61,588 bases of DNA from Streptomyces sp. NRRL S-118 (GCF_000716335.1 NZ_KL591002.1:293282-354869); one strand, 5' to 3'. Counted from the stretch's first letter, positions 6,193 to 14,546 are shown. The notes: generated by a model from the letters alone, not told the origin. A program made the numbers and translations.

Positions 6193-6746
6193 CCCACATG
6201 GACGCCCAGACGATCGCAGCCGCAGGCTTACCGGCCCTGGGCTGGGCCCTGCACGGCGGTCTGCTCCTTCGCCGCCTGGCCACCGCCCGCCGCGATCCCC
6301 TGACCGGTCTGCACACCCGCGCCGGATGGACCGCTCGCGCCGAACACCTCATGGCCAAGAACGCGAACGCCGTCGTCCTCCTGGTCGACCTGGACGACTT
6401 CAAGGCCATCAACGACACCCACGGCCACGCCGCCGGAGACGCGGTTCTCACCGCCACCGCCGACCGGCTCACCACCTGGTGCGGACGCCACGGCATCGCC
6501 GCCCGCCTCGGCGGAGACGAGTTCGCCGCCATCGTCACTGACCCCGACCGCACCGCAGGGCTCCTGCCGCTCCAGACCGCACTGGACCAGCCAGTCACCC
6601 ACCACGGCCACGTCCTACGGGTCTCGGCCTCGGTCGGCCAGTGCCACCGCACGGACCTCACGGTCCCGGCCCTCACCGACGCCCTCTCGGCCGCCGACGC
6701 CTCGATGTACGCGGCCAAGGGCCACGGCAGGCGCAACACACGCTAA
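6189..6746 (+). CDS. GGDEF-domain protein, possible diguanylate cyclase on the AICE
   Basis: 185 residues from a GTG overlapping the SpdD stop (GTGA). After a short hydrophobic N terminus comes a single GGDEF domain: DPLTGLHTRAGW, DLDDFKAINDTHGH and an intact GGDEF at 108-112. The residues needed for metal and GTP binding are present. No RxxD inhibitory site lies five residues ahead of GGDEF, so product feedback is probably absent. Cyclic di-GMP controls development through BldD in Streptomyces, so the element may influence host differentiation during transfer. A role in host signalling is inference. Confidence 0.85.
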   Translation: MTHMDAQTIAAAGLPALGWALHGGLLLRRLATARRDPLTGLHTRAGWTARAEHLMAKNANAVVLLVDLDDFKAINDTHGHAAGDAVLTATADRLTTWCGRHGIAARLGGDEFAAIVTDPDRTAGLLPLQTALDQPVTHHGHVLRVSASVGQCHRTDLTVPALTDALSAADASMYAAKGHGRRNTR

Positions 6747-6837
6747 GCGGCCCCCGGGACGGCCTCTGTCGCCAAACATCCGCCGCCCCGGGCGCCTGAA
6801 CCCCTCCCAGATCCAACGGACCCGAAAGGGACAGCTC

Positions 6838-7020
6838 ATGATGCCCCAGACCCCGACCACGCGCGTTTGCTCCCACTGCGACGGCTTCCCCGTCGTCCAC
6901 ATCACCACCGGCACCACCACCCCGGACGGCCGACGCCAGACGCTCCCCGCCACCTGCCCCGTCTGCAAGGGCACCGGCCACCGCACCGCCCCCTCCGCCC
7001 TCGTCCGCGCCGGGAAGTGA
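6838..7020 (+). CDS. Small DnaJ-type zinc-finger protein
   Basis: 60 residues with two CxxC pairs, CSHCDG near residue 11 and CPVCKGTG near residue 40, each followed by Gly as in the DnaJ cysteine-rich domain. A GAAAGGGA ribosome site precedes two consecutive ATGs. The stop overlaps the GTG of the replication initiator by 4 bp. The gene probably encodes a zinc-binding accessory protein; similar peptides precede rep in related elements. No J domain is present. Confidence 0.68.
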   Translation: MMPQTPTTRVCSHCDGFPVVHITTGTTTPDGRRQTLPATCPVCKGTGHRTAPSALVRAGK

Positions 7021-8420
7021 CCCTCTTGAACGACACCGCTCTCACTGCGGCGGGCCTGGACTCGGCCACCCTGGGCGACATGCTCCGGGTGGCCGGGTCC
7101 ACCGGCTTCGACCGCTGGAAGGAGCAGATCCAGCGCACCGGTGGCTGCTCCAACCCCGTCCACCTCCAGGGCTGGACCCTTACTCAGGACAAGACCACCG
7201 GCGAGACCCTGCACCGGTACTCCACCGACACCGAACCCGGCGGACGGCTTCGGGTCGCCTGCGGCAACCGGCGGGCCTCCCGCTGTCCCGCCTGCGCCTG
7301 GACCTACGCCGGGGACACCTTCCACCTCATCCGCGCCGGCCTCGCCGGGGACGACCGCCGTGACATCCCCGCCGCCGTACGCGACCACCCCCGGGTGTTC
7401 CTGACCCTCACGGCGCCCTCCTTCGGCCCCGTCCACAACAGGCCCGGCAACCGCCCCTGCCGGTGCGGCACCCACCACGCCGAGGACGACCCCGCGCTCG
7501 GCACTCCGCTCGACCCCGACACGTACGACTACGCGGCCGCGGTCCTCTTCAACAACCACGCGGGGCAGCTCTGGCAGAGGTTCACGAATCGCCTTCGCCG
7601 CGAGATCGCCGCGGGCGCGGGCCTCTCCCAGCGGGAGTTGAAGGAGCTCGCGCGGATTTCGTACGGGAAGGTCGCGGAGTTCCAGAAGCGCGGCGCGGTC
7701 CACTTTCACGCCGTCGTCCGCGTCGACGGCCCGGATGGCCCCGACAGCCCTCCGCCGTCCTGGGCCACAACCGAGCTGCTGACGAATTCGCTACGGGCTG
7801 CTGTCGTGCACACGTACACCACCGTCACCGTCCCCGCCGCCGGCGACCAGCCCGCCCGCCGTCTCCGCTGGGGCACCCAGCTCGATATCCGGCCCGTCAA
7901 GGCCTTCGGCGACGGCTCCGACATCACCGAACAGGCCGTCGCCTCCTACATCGCCAAGTACTCCACAAAGGCCGCCGAGACGACCGGCAGCCTGGACCGC
8001 CGCATCGGCAACCGCGAGGCCCTGGTCCTCCTCGGCGTTCCCGACCACACCCGGCGCCTGGTGGAAGCCTGCTTCGACCTCGACCCGCTCTACCCGGACC
8101 GGCGCCTCCTCGCCTGGGCCCACATGCTCGGCTTCCGGGGCCACTTCTCCACCAAGTCCCGGCAGTACTCGACCACGTTGGGCGACCTCCGCCAGACCCG
8201 CGCCGAGTACCGCGCCGCCCAGGAACGCGCCGCACGGGGGCTGGACGACATCGAGCCGGACACCGTCCTCGTCCTCGCCTCCTGGCAGTACGCCGGCCAG
8301 GGTCACAGCCCCGGAGAGGCCGTCCTCGCCGCATCCATCGCCCGGGACATCGCACTCAATCGCGAGACCGCCCGCGAAGCCCTGCACGACCACCTCGCCC
8401 TGGAAGGAGCAGCAACGTGA
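7017..8420 (+). CDS. repSA: Rolling-circle replication initiator RepSA-like
   Basis: 467 residues from a GTG overlapping the zinc-finger gene. The sequence has features of rolling-circle initiators of the pSAM2/pIJ101 kind: cysteine pairs in the N-terminal third (CGNRRASRCPAC), a CRCGTHH cluster, an HUH metal site HFH at 229-231, and a Tyr-containing SYIAKYSTK motif with Y311 and Y315 as candidate nicking residues. It would nick the excised circular element at its double-strand origin. It is followed without a gap by xis and int, the standard AICE order. Confidence 0.9.
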   Translation: MTLLNDTALTAAGLDSATLGDMLRVAGSTGFDRWKEQIQRTGGCSNPVHLQGWTLTQDKTTGETLHRYSTDTEPGGRLRVACGNRRASRCPACAWTYAGDTFHLIRAGLAGDDRRDIPAAVRDHPRVFLTLTAPSFGPVHNRPGNRPCRCGTHHAEDDPALGTPLDPDTYDYAAAVLFNNHAGQLWQRFTNRLRREIAAGAGLSQRELKELARISYGKVAEFQKRGAVHFHAVVRVDGPDGPDSPPPSWATTELLTNSLRAAVVHTYTTVTVPAAGDQPARRLRWGTQLDIRPVKAFGDGSDITEQAVASYIAKYSTKAAETTGSLDRRIGNREALVLLGVPDHTRRLVEACFDLDPLYPDRRLLAWAHMLGFRGHFSTKSRQYSTTLGDLRQTRAEYRAAQERAARGLDDIEPDTVLVLASWQYAGQGHSPGEAVLAASIARDIALNRETAREALHDHLALEGAAT

Positions 8421-8605
8421 CCACCGCCGCCCCCGAACTGCTGACCGTGCCTGAGGTTATGGCGCGGCTCAAGCTCGGACGTTCGACCGTCTACGACCTC
8501 ATCCGCTCTCGCCGACTGATCTCCATCACGATCGGCCGGTCTCGCCGGGTTCCCGCCGAAGCCGTCCGGGACTTCATCGACAACCAGATTGAGGAGGCTG
8601 CCTGA
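8417..8605 (+). CDS. xis: Excisionase, AlpA/MerR-type helix-turn-helix
   Basis: 62 residues with a winged-helix signature LLTVPEVMARLKLGRSTVYDLI followed by an RRVP segment typical of excisionase-family DNA-binding proteins. The GTG overlaps the rep stop by 4 bp, and its TGA shares one base with the integrase ATG, so rep, xis and int are translationally coupled. Xis would bind near the att arms and direct the integrase toward excision. Confidence 0.88.
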   Translation: MTTAAPELLTVPEVMARLKLGRSTVYDLIRSRRLISITIGRSRRVPAEAVRDFIDNQIEEAA

Positions 8606-9756
8606 TGGCCACTCCTCGCAAGCGCAACCCCAACGGGGCCGGCACGATCACCAAGCGGGCAGACGGTCGCTACCAGGCTGCCGTCTACGTCCTCCAGCCC
8701 GACGGCACGCGGGCCCGGAAGTTCGCCTACGGCAAGACCTGGGCCGAGTGCGACGCCAAGCGCCGCGCGCTCCTCGACAAGGTCGACAACGGCGTTCCCG
8801 TCCCGACCCGTTCGATGAAGCTCTCCGAGTGGCTGCCGTACTGGCTGGACAACATCGTCAAGCCGCGCCGCAAGAAGACCACCGCGGCCAAGTACGAGGT
8901 GCACGTCCGGCTCTACCTCGTCCCGATGCTCGGCTCCAAGCGGCTAGAGTCCCTCGCCGTCGCCGACGTCCGGCGCTTCCTCGTCCAGTTGGAGAAGAAG
9001 ACCAGCGCCGCCACGGCCAAGGAGTCGCACCGCGTCCTGCGCACCGCCCTCACCGCCGCCTGCCGTGAAGAGCTGGTGAGCCGGAACGTCGCGACGCTCG
9101 TCGAGCCGCCGACCGTCACCACCCGGGAGCTCTCCCCCTGGTCCCTGGACGAGACGCTCGACTTCCTCGCCGCCGCCCGGAAGGACCCGCTGTACGCCGC
9201 CTTCGTGCTCGCCATCGCCCTCGGCTTTCGTCGCGGGGAGGTCGTCGGCCTCCGCTGGGAGAACGTCGACCTCGACAAGCGGGAGATCCGGGTCAGGACG
9301 CAGCGGCAGCGGGTGGCCGGTGAGGTGTACGAGGACGATCCCAAGGGGCGCCGTCGCAAGCAGACGCTTCCCCTCCCGGCGATCTGCGTCGCTCCCCTGC
9401 GGTGGCAACGTCTCAAGCAGGCTGCCGCCCGCGAGCGTGCCGGGGAGAAGTGGACGGAGACCGGGTACGTGTTCACCACCCGCACCGGCCAGCCCATCGA
9501 GCCGCGCAACCTCTACCGCTCGTTCACCCGTGTCGCGAAGAACGCTGGCCTTCGCGTCGTCCGGCTGCACGACGCCCGGCACGGTACGGCGACGCTCCTG
9601 ACCGCCGCCGGCGTCCCGCCCCGCGTCGTGATGGAGATCCTCGGGCACAGCCAGATCGCCGTGACGATGAACGTGTACACGCACGTCGTCCAGGACACGC
9701 AGCGGGAGGCCGTGAGTCACGTGGATCGGCTGCTCAGGAGCCGTCCCCGGTCGTGA
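8605..9756 (+). CDS. int: Site-specific tyrosine integrase
   Basis: 383 residues. An N-terminal arm-binding domain is followed by a core-binding SAM-like domain (~65-160) and the catalytic domain. The active-site residues are visible: R209 (GFRRGE), H322 and R325 in HDAR, H348 in LGHS, and nucleophile Y358 in NVYTH. It catalyses recombination between attP and the 3' part of tRNA-Val. The gene ends about 75 bases from that tRNA, with an arm-type repeat between them, which is the usual layout for tRNA-directed integrases. Confidence 0.95.
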   Translation: MATPRKRNPNGAGTITKRADGRYQAAVYVLQPDGTRARKFAYGKTWAECDAKRRALLDKVDNGVPVPTRSMKLSEWLPYWLDNIVKPRRKKTTAAKYEVHVRLYLVPMLGSKRLESLAVADVRRFLVQLEKKTSAATAKESHRVLRTALTAACREELVSRNVATLVEPPTVTTRELSPWSLDETLDFLAAARKDPLYAAFVLAIALGFRRGEVVGLRWENVDLDKREIRVRTQRQRVAGEVYEDDPKGRRRKQTLPLPAICVAPLRWQRLKQAAARERAGEKWTETGYVFTTRTGQPIEPRNLYRSFTRVAKNAGLRVVRLHDARHGTATLLTAAGVPPRVVMEILGHSQIAVTMNVYTHVVQDTQREAVSHVDRLLRSRPRS

Positions 9757-9768
9757 TCGACCGTCCCC

Positions 9769-9793
9769 GTTGATGTCAGAAGTGGATGTCAAA
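9769..9793. repeat. Right arm-type repeat, candidate integrase/Xis site
   Basis: This is the partner of the 109-133 repeat, with 22 of 25 bases shared and two GATGTCA units. It sits between the int stop and the tRNA-Val core. Confidence 0.6.
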
Positions 9794-9824
9794 GGCCCCG
9801 GACCATGATCGGTCCGGGGCCTTT
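9791..9824. terminator. Bidirectional hairpin between int and tRNA-Val
   Basis: A perfect 14-bp stem (AAAGGCCCCGGACC with its complement) closes a 6-base loop. A/T runs at both outer edges make it a likely intrinsic terminator for the rightward integrase operon and for the leftward tRNA gene. Confidence 0.85.
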
Positions 9825-9828
9825 GTGC

Positions 9829-9903
9829 TGGTGGGCGCGGACGGTTTCGAACCGCCGACATCTGCTTTGTAAGAGCAGCGCTCTACCCCTGAGCTACGCA
9901 CCC
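9829..9903 (-). tRNA. tRNA-Val(UAC), AICE integration target
   Basis: The minus strand folds as a complete cloverleaf of 72 bases plus an encoded CCA (9829-9831). It has acceptor GGGTGCG/CGCGCCC, a 4-bp D stem, anticodon stem CTGCT/AGCAG around loop CTTACAA (anticodon TAC, valine), a 5-base variable region and a T loop TTCGAAA. The 9850-9873 part is shared with the left end of the element, so integration kept the tRNA intact. Confidence 0.93.
9850..9873. other. attR: attR core within tRNA-Val
   Basis: Identical to bases 1-24. The shared block stops in the anticodon loop at 9873, beyond which the two ends differ. That makes the anticodon loop the likely edge of the crossover region. Confidence 0.88.
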
Positions 9904-10076
9904 GTGGAGTGAGGCAACAGCGTACATGGCCCACCGGTGGGTCCTGCAAACCAAGGGGCGGGGCCTCGCGAGTGGGGGGTTGTCCCCACCATGCGACGGT
10001 GGGCCGCCGGATCGTGCGGCGAGGGTGTGGATACGTAGCGTGGAGGGACAGTAACAGCGCTACCTGGGGGTTCATC

Positions 10077-10856
10077 GTGGCCGGAGTCCGTGTTCGTCGT
10101 CGTGTCCGTACGCTCCTCGCCGTCGGCGGAGCCGTGCTCGTCGCGGTCGGGGTCGGTGGGTGCGGGAGCACCGATGTGGCCGAGGCACCGACGGAGAAGA
10201 AGGTCTTCGCGTTCGAGGGGGACAAGCTGACCGTCGACTCGGACGACTCCGCCCTGGTGCTGGTCCCGGCCGATGTGGAGGACGTGGAGGTGACCCGGCA
10301 GGTCGACGGCTGGGTGGTCGCGGGTGAGGGGCCGGAGCCCAGCTGGCAGCTGGAGGACGGGAAGCTCACGCTGCGGCTCGGGTGCACCGGGATGATCAGC
10401 AACTGCCAGGCGCGCCACGAGGTGAAGGTGCCGCGCGGCGTCGCCCTCACCGTGGCGGGCGACAACGGGAGCGTGACCGCCGACGGATTCCGTACGGCGC
10501 TGAAGGTGCGGTCCGACAACGGCGAGGTGGTCGTGCGGAACGCGAGCGGGCCGCTGGAGCTGCAGAGCAGCAACGGGGAGATCGTCGTGGAGCGGGCGGC
10601 GTCCCGCAGCGTCATAGCCCGGTCCGACAACGGGGAGGTGCGGCTCGGGTTCACGGCCGCGCCGGACAGGGTGGACACGACGAGCGACAACGGGGAGATC
10701 AGCATCGAGCTGCCGACCGGGAAGGTCTCGTACGCCGTCGAGACGCAGAGCGACAACGGCGAGATCGAGGTGGGCGTGCCCACCGACAAGAGCAGCGCTC
10801 ACATCGTCACGGCGCGCAGCGACAACGGGGAGATCACCATACGCAACGCGAACTAA
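10077..10856 (+). CDS. DUF4097-type lipoprotein with SDNGE beta repeats
   Basis: 259 residues from a GTG with a G-rich ribosome site. The N terminus is a signal peptide ending in a VGGC lipobox, so the mature protein should be lipid-anchored outside the membrane. After ~100 residues come seven repeats of the form x-DNGE-(V/I)-x, spaced ~18-25 residues apart, the mark of a DUF4097 beta-solenoid. The family has no agreed function and is often found near envelope-stress genes. It is the first chromosomal gene next to the element. Confidence 0.8.
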   Translation: MAGVRVRRRVRTLLAVGGAVLVAVGVGGCGSTDVAEAPTEKKVFAFEGDKLTVDSDDSALVLVPADVEDVEVTRQVDGWVVAGEGPEPSWQLEDGKLTLRLGCTGMISNCQARHEVKVPRGVALTVAGDNGSVTADGFRTALKVRSDNGEVVVRNASGPLELQSSNGEIVVERAASRSVIARSDNGEVRLGFTAAPDRVDTTSDNGEISIELPTGKVSYAVETQSDNGEIEVGVPTDKSSAHIVTARSDNGEITIRNAN

Positions 10857-10890
10857 CCGGGCCCTGTGTTCGTCCTTACCTGGTGGGAGA

Positions 10891-12285
10891 ATGACCGGGC
10901 AGGGCGGACACGGCACGGGAGTGGATGTGACGGCGAGACATGCGCGGCGGTACGCGACGGATGTGCTCGCGCTGATGCTGCTGCCGGTTCCGCTCCTGAT
11001 CGCCGCCGCCCCGGCCGCCTTCGCCGGCGGTGGTACGCGCCGCTGGTTCGGCGGTGGACGCGGCGAGAGCCGGCGGGCCGACGCGCAGGCAGCCAAGGAC
11101 GCGGCGGCCGCGGCGTTCTACGAGCTGGACACCGCGCAGCGCGACCTGCGGATCTCGATCGAGACGATCACGGCCATGGACGGGTCGCCGGCCGCGCGGC
11201 GCGCGGCGGACGACTTCTCGGCGCTCGGGCGGCGCATCGACGAGGCGAGTCATGCGTACATCACGGCCGTCGACGCGCACGACCTGGACCGGGACGACCT
11301 GGAGTCGGCGGCGGCCGGGCGGGCGCTGGCCGAGCTGACGCGAGCCAAGGACGAGCTGGTACGGGTCAAGGGGGAGCTGGACCGGTTCGAGCGGGGCCTC
11401 GGGCCGCTGCTGGAGGAGGCGGAGACACAGCTGTCGCGGCTGGCCCCTGCGGTCGAGCGGGCGAGAGCGGCACTCCTCTCCGCGAGCAATGCTCTCGACG
11501 TGGTGCGCGGCTCCGGTCTGCGAGCGGACGATCTCGCGGCGCGGCTCGCCGCCCTCGCCCCCGAGCTCACCAAGCTCAACCAGGGCGCGGGCCGGCACGG
11601 CGTCACCGAGACGCTGCAACGCGCCGACCAGGTCGTACGCGAAGCGGAAGCCATACGTATCGAGGCGGAGCGGCTGCCCGAGCGCGCCGCCGAAATGGCG
11701 AAGAGGCTCGTGTCCCTCCGTACCCGCGCTCAGGCGCTCGCCAACCGTGCCACGTCCGTCGAGCCGGTCCTCAGCGAGCTGCGTCGCCGCTTCACCGCCG
11801 CTTGCTGGCAGGACCTCCAGCACGTGCCCGAGGAGGCCGCCCAGCACGTCCGCCAGGCCGAGGAGAGGCTGGGCGAAGCGGGTAAAGCCCATGACGAGCA
11901 GCGGTGGGCCGACGCGACCGCCCTTCTCGCCACCGTACGAGCGCTGCTGAACAGCACCGACGAAGCCGTCTCCGCAGCCGGGGACCGGCTGCGGCGCCTG
12001 GAGGCCGTCGCCGCGGACCCGCAGCAGGAGATCCAGCGCACCCGTTTCGCCATCCGCGACGCGCAGCGCCTCGCCATGGCCGGCCGCAACACCCCGGACC
12101 CGCGCCATGCCCGCCCGCTCGACGACTGCGTTGCCCGGCTGGAGCGTGCCATCGGCGGCTTGGAGGGCCGTCACCCGGATTACTGGCACTTCCTGCAGGA
12201 GACGGAGGCCGTGCGGCGGACCGTGGCGCGCGTGGTGGAGCTCATCCGCGAGGAGCGCGGCGGGAGCGCGGCCCGCAGGGGCTGA
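10891..12285 (+). CDS. Exported coiled-coil protein of unknown function
   Basis: 464 residues. A hydrophobic N-terminal segment (DVLALMLLPVPLLIAAAPAAFA) looks like a signal peptide. The remainder is almost entirely Ala/Arg/Glu/Leu-rich helix, expected to form long coiled coils; no catalytic motif is visible. An alternative GTG start at 10927, with a GGGAG upstream, would shorten the cytoplasmic lead. I do not recognise the family. It may be a structural or scaffold protein of the envelope. Confidence 0.7.
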   Translation: MTGQGGHGTGVDVTARHARRYATDVLALMLLPVPLLIAAAPAAFAGGGTRRWFGGGRGESRRADAQAAKDAAAAAFYELDTAQRDLRISIETITAMDGSPAARRAADDFSALGRRIDEASHAYITAVDAHDLDRDDLESAAAGRALAELTRAKDELVRVKGELDRFERGLGPLLEEAETQLSRLAPAVERARAALLSASNALDVVRGSGLRADDLAARLAALAPELTKLNQGAGRHGVTETLQRADQVVREAEAIRIEAERLPERAAEMAKRLVSLRTRAQALANRATSVEPVLSELRRRFTAACWQDLQHVPEEAAQHVRQAEERLGEAGKAHDEQRWADATALLATVRALLNSTDEAVSAAGDRLRRLEAVAADPQQEIQRTRFAIRDAQRLAMAGRNTPDPRHARPLDDCVARLERAIGGLEGRHPDYWHFLQETEAVRRTVARVVELIREERGGSAARRG

Positions 12286-12333
12286 GTCGCTGTCCGGGCC
12301 CTGTACGGTCGCACGCGTCGTTAATCTGGGGCC

Positions 12334-12558
12334 ATGCCTCGTTACGAATACCGCTGCCGCACCTGTGGCGACACCTTTGAGCTGAACCGCCCCATGGCCG
12401 AGTCGTCCGCGCCCGCCGCGTGCCCCGCCGGACACGACGACACCGTGAAGCTGCTGTCGACCGTCGCCGTCGGTGGTACGGCGTCGCGCGGAGGCGCGCC
12501 GGCACCCGCGCCGGGGGGAGGCGGTGGCGGCTGCTGCGGCGGGGGGTGCTGCGGCTGA
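12334..12558 (+). CDS. FmdB-family zinc ribbon with Cys-rich tail
   Basis: 74 residues. The N terminus MPRYEYRCRTCGDTFEL is the typical FmdB/putative regulatory zinc-ribbon start with one CxxC, and the second metal pair is only partly kept (a single Cys at CPAGHD). The C terminus is a glycine-rich stretch ending in repeated GGCC units with four cysteines, which might bind a metal. The family is small and of unproven function. Confidence 0.78.
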   Translation: MPRYEYRCRTCGDTFELNRPMAESSAPAACPAGHDDTVKLLSTVAVGGTASRGGAPAPAPGGGGGGCCGGGCCG

Positions 12559-12720
12559 CGCCGTACGCGCGCGGCGCAGCGACCCGGTGGTGACGGCGGC
12601 CGGGACATCGCGCGGCCGGCACATCGAGGGTGGCCGGGACATCGACGGTGACCGCGGCCGGCCGACCTCCCCGCGGGACCCGGGCGTCAAGGGGGCCGGC
12701 CGGGCCCGAGAGGGACGGGT

Positions 12721-13365
12721 CTAGCCGCCGAGGTAGCGCAGCACCGCCAGTACGCGGCGGCTGTAGCCCGCCGTGCCGCTGAGCTCCAGCTTGTCGAAGA
12801 TCGCGTTGATGTGTTTTTCGACCGCGCTCTGCGACACGTACAGCCGTGCCGCGATCGCCGCGTTCGTGTGGCCCTGGGCCATTTCGGCCAGGACGTCACG
12901 TTCGCGGGCGGTCAGGCGGGACAGCGGATCCGTGCGGGTGCTGCGCGCCAGCAGGCGGCGGACGACCTCCGGATCGAAGGCGGCCTGCCCCGCCCCGACC
13001 CGCTCCAGCGCGTCGAGGAACTCGTCGACCTGCGCCACCCGGTCCTTGAGCAGGTAGCCGACCCCTTCCGACTCCCCGGTCAGCAGCTCCGTCGCGTACC
13101 GCCGCTCCACGTACTGCGACAGCACGAGCACACCCGTCCCGGGCCACCGCCGCCGGATCTCCAGGGCGGCGCGCAGCCCCTCGTCGGTGTGGGTCGGCGG
13201 CATACGGACGTCGGCGACGACGACGTCCGGCGGGGTCGACGCGACGGCGGCCAGCAGGTCCTCGGCATCGCCGACCGCCGCGAGGACGTCGTGCCCCTCC
13301 TCCGAGAGGAGCCGTACCAGCCCTTCCCGCAGCAGCGTCGAGTCCTCGGCCAGGATCACTCGCAC
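12721..13365 (-). CDS. LuxR-family two-component response regulator
   Basis: 214 residues. A receiver domain with acidic pocket ED at 7-8 and phosphoacceptor D52 (VVVADVRMPP) is followed by a LuxR/NarL-type helix-turn-helix (LTARERDVLAEMAQGHTNAAIA...VEKHINAIF). It is the partner of the upstream kinase, whose stop overlaps its start by 10 bases. The regulon is unknown. A divergent promoter for target genes is not evident nearby. Confidence 0.92.
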   Translation of the reverse strand: MRVILAEDSTLLREGLVRLLSEEGHDVLAAVGDAEDLLAAVASTPPDVVVADVRMPPTHTDEGLRAALEIRRRWPGTGVLVLSQYVERRYATELLTGESEGVGYLLKDRVAQVDEFLDALERVGAGQAAFDPEVVRRLLARSTRTDPLSRLTARERDVLAEMAQGHTNAAIAARLYVSQSAVEKHINAIFDKLELSGTAGYSRRVLAVLRYLGG

Positions 13366-14546
13366 GGCAGCACCGCCGGGTGGTAGACCGGGAGCACTGC
13401 CGTCACGGTCGTCGGTCCGCCGGGCGGGCTGGCCACCGTGAACCGCCCGTCCAGCGCCGCCACCCGGTTCGCGAGCCCGGCGAGCCCGCCGCCGGACGGG
13501 TCCGCGCCTCCGCCGCCGTCGTCCGTCACCGTCACCGTCACCGTCACCGTCTCGTCCTTCCCCTCACAGCCGAGTCGTACGTCGGGGCGTAGGTCGAGCC
13601 CTGTCCCGGGTCGTGCGTCGAGTCGTATCTCGATACGGGTCGCCCCGGCGTGCTTGACCACATTGGTCACCGCCTCCGACACGACGAAGTAGGCCGCCGT
13701 CGCCACTTGTTTCGGCACCTCGCGCCCGGCCCGGTATTGCAGGGCCACCGGCAGCGGGCAGCGTTCCGCGACCGACTCCAGGGCCGCCCGCAGCCCGGCC
13801 TCGTCCAGGACGGTCGGGTACACCCGCCACGCCACCTCGCGCAGTTCGGCGAGCGCCCGCCGGCTCTCCTCGTGTGCCTGGAGCAGCAGTTGGCCGGCGC
13901 GCTCGGGGTCACGGCTGCGCCGGGCGCGGCCCAGCAGCATGCCGAGGGCGACGAGACGCTGCTGGACGCCGTCGTGCAGGTCCCGTTCGATGCGGCGGCG
14001 TTCGTCGTGGACGGCGTCCATGACCCCGGCGCGGCTGGCCGCCAGGTGAGCGATGCGCCGCTCCAGCTCGTCCTGGTGGCTGGGCCCGAGGAGCCGGCGG
14101 GCCAGCCGTTCCTCCAGCGCGGCGACCGCGTGCACGCCCTGGACGGAGAGGAAGAGCAGAAGTAGGCCCGCGAGACCGGTCAGGGCGACCGCCCACAGGT
14201 GCTCGACGTCGGTGATGGCCCAGCCGTAGAGGACGAAGGTGCTGTACGCGGCGCCGATGAGGACGCAGCCGAGGACCACTCCGCCCAGCAGGCCCAGCGG
14301 CCAGCGCGCCGCCACGTACTGCACGGCACGCGCGTCCTCGTACGCGCCGGACAGGCGTACTCCGTGGAAGCGGCCGAGCCGGCGCCGCTCCACGGCGGCG
14401 AGGCGTACGGCCCGGGCCCGGAGCGGGCGCGGCGCCGCGCCCGTCAGGGCGAGCAGTACCGCCAGGGGCAGCTCGACCACCGCGGTCAGGGTTCCGAGTG
14501 CGAGGCCGAGGGCCTGCCGGGACCACCGCACGACGACGTCTCTCAT
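13356..14546 (-). CDS. Sensor histidine kinase, HisKA_3 type
   Basis: 396 residues. Hydrophobic segments at ~15-37, 84-110 and 115-135 anchor it in the membrane. The phosphorylation motif RRRIERDLHDGVQQR has H191, and a HATPase domain follows with N-box SEAVTNVVKHA and a GGGLAGL glycine box. Between these boxes lies a VTVTVTVT run encoded by a 6-base tandem repeat (~13531-13554), a spot that could vary in length. The extracellular part is very small, so the signal may be sensed within the membrane. Confidence 0.92.
   Translation of the reverse strand: MRDVVVRWSRQALGLALGTLTAVVELPLAVLLALTGAAPRPLRARAVRLAAVERRRLGRFHGVRLSGAYEDARAVQYVAARWPLGLLGGVVLGCVLIGAAYSTFVLYGWAITDVEHLWAVALTGLAGLLLLFLSVQGVHAVAALEERLARRLLGPSHQDELERRIAHLAASRAGVMDAVHDERRRIERDLHDGVQQRLVALGMLLGRARRSRDPERAGQLLLQAHEESRRALAELREVAWRVYPTVLDEAGLRAALESVAERCPLPVALQYRAGREVPKQVATAAYFVVSEAVTNVVKHAGATRIEIRLDARPGTGLDLRPDVRLGCEGKDETVTVTVTVTDDGGGGADPSGGGLAGLANRVAALDGRFTVASPPGGPTTVTAVLPVYHPAVLPCE

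Noticed and set aside
9838..9900. A plus-strand tRNA-Tyr or Thr reading of the tRNA sequence (GTA or TGT in the loop)
   Set aside because: Only the minus strand gives paired acceptor, D and T stems and an encoded CCA; its anticodon is TAC, valine.
12598..12645. Three GGCCGGGACATCG-like units after the FmdB gene, considered as a CRISPR or iteron array
   Set aside because: The units are short, unevenly spaced (15-18 bases) and lack unique spacers; no cas or rep gene is near. Probably chance G+C repetition.
13531..13554. A 6-base tandem repeat taken as a possible phase-variation site
   Set aside because: The period is a multiple of three, so slippage would only lengthen a VT run in the kinase without a frameshift. 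Noted in the kinase entry instead.
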